This document shows, in pieces, positions 61,836 through 64,000 of a stretch of DNA of 64,000 nt. The stretch's first letter is position 1. Each line of letters starts with the position of its first letter. The stretch lies in contig NZ_CP060140.1 in assembly GCF_022376295.1 (NCBI RefSeq), forward strand, positions 2,050,356 through 2,114,355, in the 5' to 3' direction. Made by a program: the position numbers and the translations under genes. The notes under the pieces were generated by a model. The model was given only the letters and a program-made list of their open reading frames with translations. It was not told the DNA's origin and did not search any database. The stretch comes from Nodularia sphaerocarpa UHCC 0038. Its GTDB lineage: Bacteria > Cyanobacteriota > Cyanobacteriia > Cyanobacteriales > Nostocaceae.

Positions 61836-62022
61836 TTTTGGATTTTAGATTTTAGATTTTAGATTGACCTCATACCTGAAGGTAGTTGCTCAAAATCTAG
61901 AATTTGGGATTTGGGATTTGGGATTTGGGATTTTAAATTTGTGCCATGAATCAAATCAGTGGCTTCAAAGTTTTTTAAATTTTGATTTTTCAATCCAAAA
62001 TCCAAAATTTAAAATCTAAAAT
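61836..62022. repeat. Heptamer repeat tracts (GATTTTA, GGGATTT, CCAAAAT)
   Basis: Three separate arrays of 7 bp units: TTTTAGA at 61843-61865, TTGGGAT at 61902-61935, and ATCCAAA/ATCTAAA at 61989-62022. The last is on the opposite orientation to the first. Same STRR family as at 5237-5270. Confidence 0.8.
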
Positions 62023-62101
62023 TAGGTGATGAGTTAAGAATCAAAACTCCTAACTCTGAACTTAAAACTATAAAAAATGTTCACCAATAATTGCGAGAGT
62101 T

Positions 62102-64000
62102 GTGGATAAGGGTACGCTAGTTGAATTTAGGGTTCAAGGCGATCGCCGTCTGGGAGTAGTAGACCGCCCGGACGGCAAAACCCGTTGGTTTGTGTTAGAT
62201 GAACGTGGTCAATCTCACAGCCTCGCGCCTAGACAAATTAGTTATACAGTTAACGGACAAACCTATAAACCCTCGGAAATTAGCAGTTTTCAAGGGCAGG
62301 TTCAACCTTATATAGATCCCTCTAGTCTGGAAGTAGCTTGGGAATTACTGGTGGAGGATGGAGAAACAGTCACACCAGCCCAAATGGCGAATCTGCTGTT
62401 TTCCGAATCAGAAGCGGCAGCTTGTTATGCTGCCCATTGCTTGTTATCAGAAGACAAACTGTATTTCAAGCAAAAAGGAGAAGCCTACGAACCACGAACG
62501 GCGGCGCAGGTAGCAGAACTCAAACACCAGACAGAAGTCAAGGCACTGAAAGCCAAGGGACAGGAAGAATTTTTATCTCGCGTAGAGCAAGCCCTCCAGG
62601 GTGAAGCGGTGGAATGGCAACGCCACGACCGCCAGCGATTAGAAGCACTGGAAAAATACGCAGCATTGCTCGCTGATGTGGTGCGAATGGGAGTAAATTA
62701 TGATACTCTTGCCCGTGCCTATCCGCCGCCAGCCCCAGTGTTAGAAACAATGAATATGCTGGGTCGTTCGGCAACTCCTCCAGGAGCTTTTCAGTTATTA
62801 ATAGACTTAGCTTGGTGGGATGCCCATGAAAACTTGTTTCTGCGTCGTTCGTCAATTCCGGTTCAGTTTCCTAGCAAGGTATTAGAAGTGGCGCAACAGC
62901 GTTTGGATTTCCCCCCAACTGACTTAGATACAAATCGCCTAGATTTGTCTCATTTAAAGGTCTATACAATTGATGATGAAAGCACTACTGAGATAGACGA
63001 TGGTTTAAGTTGGGAATTACTTCCAGATGGGCGAGAACGGTTATGGGTGCATATTGCCGATCCTACCCGGTGGTTAGTGCCAGACGATGAATTAGACCTG
63101 GAAGCCAGAAAACGGGGAAGTACAGTATATTTACCGACGGGCATGGTTCCCATGTTCCCGGAATTATTGGCAACTGGTCCCATGAGTTTGGTACAGGGAA
63201 GGATTTCTTGCGCCTTGAGTTTTGGGGTGGTTTTAGATGAAACCGGGGGTGTAGAAGATTACAGCATTCATCCTAGTTTTATTAAGCCGACTTATCGCCT
63301 CACCTACGAAGATGTGGATGAGATGCTGGAGTTAGGTGTAGAAGCAGAACCAGAAATTGAGGCGATCGCTAACTGGGCAAAACAGCGCAAATCTTGGCGG
63401 TATAATCAAGGAGCCATCAGCATCAATATGCCAGAGGCGACGATCAAAGTCAAAAATGACCAGATCGATATTGATATTTTAGATGATTCTTCATCACGGC
63501 AATTGGTAGCGGAAATGATGATTATGGCGGGTGAAGTAGCCGCCCGTTACGGTCAAGCTCACAATATACCTCTGCCCTTTCGTGGTCAACCACAACCAGA
63601 ATTACCTCCAGACGAAGAACTGCTGTTACTCCCAGCCGGATTTGTTCGCTCCTGCGCCATGCGTCGTTGTATGCCCAAGAGTGAAATGAGCATCACGCCT
63701 TTACGCCATGCTGGTTTAGGTTTAAATACGTACACTCAAGCAACTTCCCCCATTCGCCGTTACAGTGACTTACTGACTCACTTTCAGTTAAAAGCCCACT
63801 TACGGGGTGAGAGTTTGCCCTTTACAGCCGACCAACTCCGAGAAGTGATGATGACAGTAACCTCTACCACCCAAGAAGTTACAATGGTAGAACGGCAGAC
63901 GAATAGATATTGGGCTTTAGAATATTTGCGCCGTCATCCCGACCAAGTTTGGGACGTGACAGTGTTAATGTGGCTACGGGAAGACAGCAATTTGGCACTA
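62102..64000 (+). CDS. RNase II/R-family 3'-5' exoribonuclease, 5' part
   Basis: The frame is open from a GTG at 62102 (MDKGTLVEFRVQGDRRLGVV) to the window end, 633 codons, so the gene is cut by the edge. The RNB core is visible: LWVHIADPTRWLVPDDELDL (the Asp cluster for Mg2+), ARKRGSTVYLPTGMVPMFPE, and SPIRRYSDLLTHFQLKAHLR. The N-terminal part has a small beta domain then a helical region (about residues 110-250) in place of classical cold-shock domains, which is the cyanobacterial and chloroplast RNR1-like style. It degrades RNA from the 3' end. It follows rpsR by 281 bp. Confidence 0.92.
   Translation, partial: MDKGTLVEFRVQGDRRLGVVDRPDGKTRWFVLDERGQSHSLAPRQISYTVNGQTYKPSEISSFQGQVQPYIDPSSLEVAWELLVEDGETVTPAQMANLLFSESEAAACYAAHCLLSEDKLYFKQKGEAYEPRTAAQVAELKHQTEVKALKAKGQEEFLSRVEQALQGEAVEWQRHDRQRLEALEKYAALLADVVRMGVNYDTLARAYPPPAPVLETMNMLGRSATPPGAFQLLIDLAWWDAHENLFLRRSSIPVQFPSKVLEVAQQRLDFPPTDLDTNRLDLSHLKVYTIDDESTTEIDDGLSWELLPDGRERLWVHIADPTRWLVPDDELDLEARKRGSTVYLPTGMVPMFPELLATGPMSLVQGRISCALSFGVVLDETGGVEDYSIHPSFIKPTYRLTYEDVDEMLELGVEAEPEIEAIANWAKQRKSWRYNQGAISINMPEATIKVKNDQIDIDILDDSSSRQLVAEMMIMAGEVAARYGQAHNIPLPFRGQPQPELPPDEELLLLPAGFVRSCAMRRCMPKSEMSITPLRHAGLGLNTYTQATSPIRRYSDLLTHFQLKAHLRGESLPFTADQLREVMMTVTSTTQEVTMVERQTNRYWALEYLRRHPDQVWDVTVLMWLREDSNLAL

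Overview
The window is about 64 kb of chromosome from a filamentous, heterocyst-type cyanobacterium (order Nostocales). The evidence is the set of lineage genes (nblS, psbK, psbM, a PAM68-family protein, a tandem cyanobacteriochrome kinase, cyanophycin genes, DUF1823 and DUF4336 proteins, many pentapeptide-repeat proteins), the very frequent HIP1 octamer GCGATCGC, AT-rich intergenic DNA, and heptameric tandem repeats of the kind known from Nostoc and Anabaena. I cannot fix the genus. There are no rRNA or tRNA genes that I can recognise, no CRISPR array, no prophage and no intact transposase. The window starts inside nblS and ends inside an RNase II/R-type exonuclease gene.

Layout. 1-11 kb: the 3' part of nblS, then mostly minus-strand genes (zinc-ribbon protein, an alpha/beta-hydrolase fold protein without its nucleophile, a sugar-epimerase-like SDR, a DnaJ-pentapeptide fusion, DUF4336), a repeat-rich 0.9 kb gap, a glycosyltransferase-like gene and an ABC1/UbiB kinase. 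11-16 kb: M1 aminopeptidase with HEAT tail, then a tandemly duplicated locus for two double-glycine-leader peptides with long conserved upstream DNA. 16-24 kb: GNAT, comF, PPC-domain protein, a MazF-type toxin-antitoxin pair, cobS, tgt, psbK, a 2Fe-2S protein, psbM and a double Usp protein. 24-26 kb: two small pentapeptide genes followed by the same 50 bp repeat and flanked by relics of a secreted-protein gene. 26-44 kb: M3 peptidase, dienelactone hydrolase, acylphosphatase, GH13 enzyme, two different DAHP synthases and tyrA (aromatic amino acids), a CphA2-like cyanophycin synthetase and a cyanophycinase upstream of rpsO and PAM68, a lipoprotein, DUF1517 and a large pentapeptide protein. 44-54 kb: a broken Uma2 gene, a very repetitive Gly/Asn-rich protein, NADAR, a cyanobacteriochrome histidine kinase, a TIR-like protein, NIL-ferredoxin, TxlA-like thioredoxin, hisD. 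54-64 kb: a 1389-residue CheB-CheR hybrid kinase, moeA, RDD protein, rpmG-rpsR, RNase II/R.

How it fits together. Functional groups visible are photosynthesis and light/stress sensing (nblS, psbK, psbM, PAM68, CBCR kinase), aromatic amino acid synthesis (two DAHP synthases, tyrA), nitrogen storage (CphA2-like, CphB), cofactors (cobS, moeA), translation (rpsO, rpmG, rpsR, tgt) and peptide turnover (M1, M3). Most genes are single units or short operons.

The least ordinary content is (a) the duplicated secreted-peptide locus at 14.1-16.0 kb, (b) at least six families of small interspersed repeats, including a four-copy MITE-like element with TA-flanked inverted ends that forms the 3' end of the CBCR kinase gene and sits just upstream of cyanophycinase, (c) repeat DNA apparently inserted in frame inside moeA, (d) a TIR-like protein of unknown role, and (e) a Gly/Asn repeat protein with 12- and 14-residue periods.
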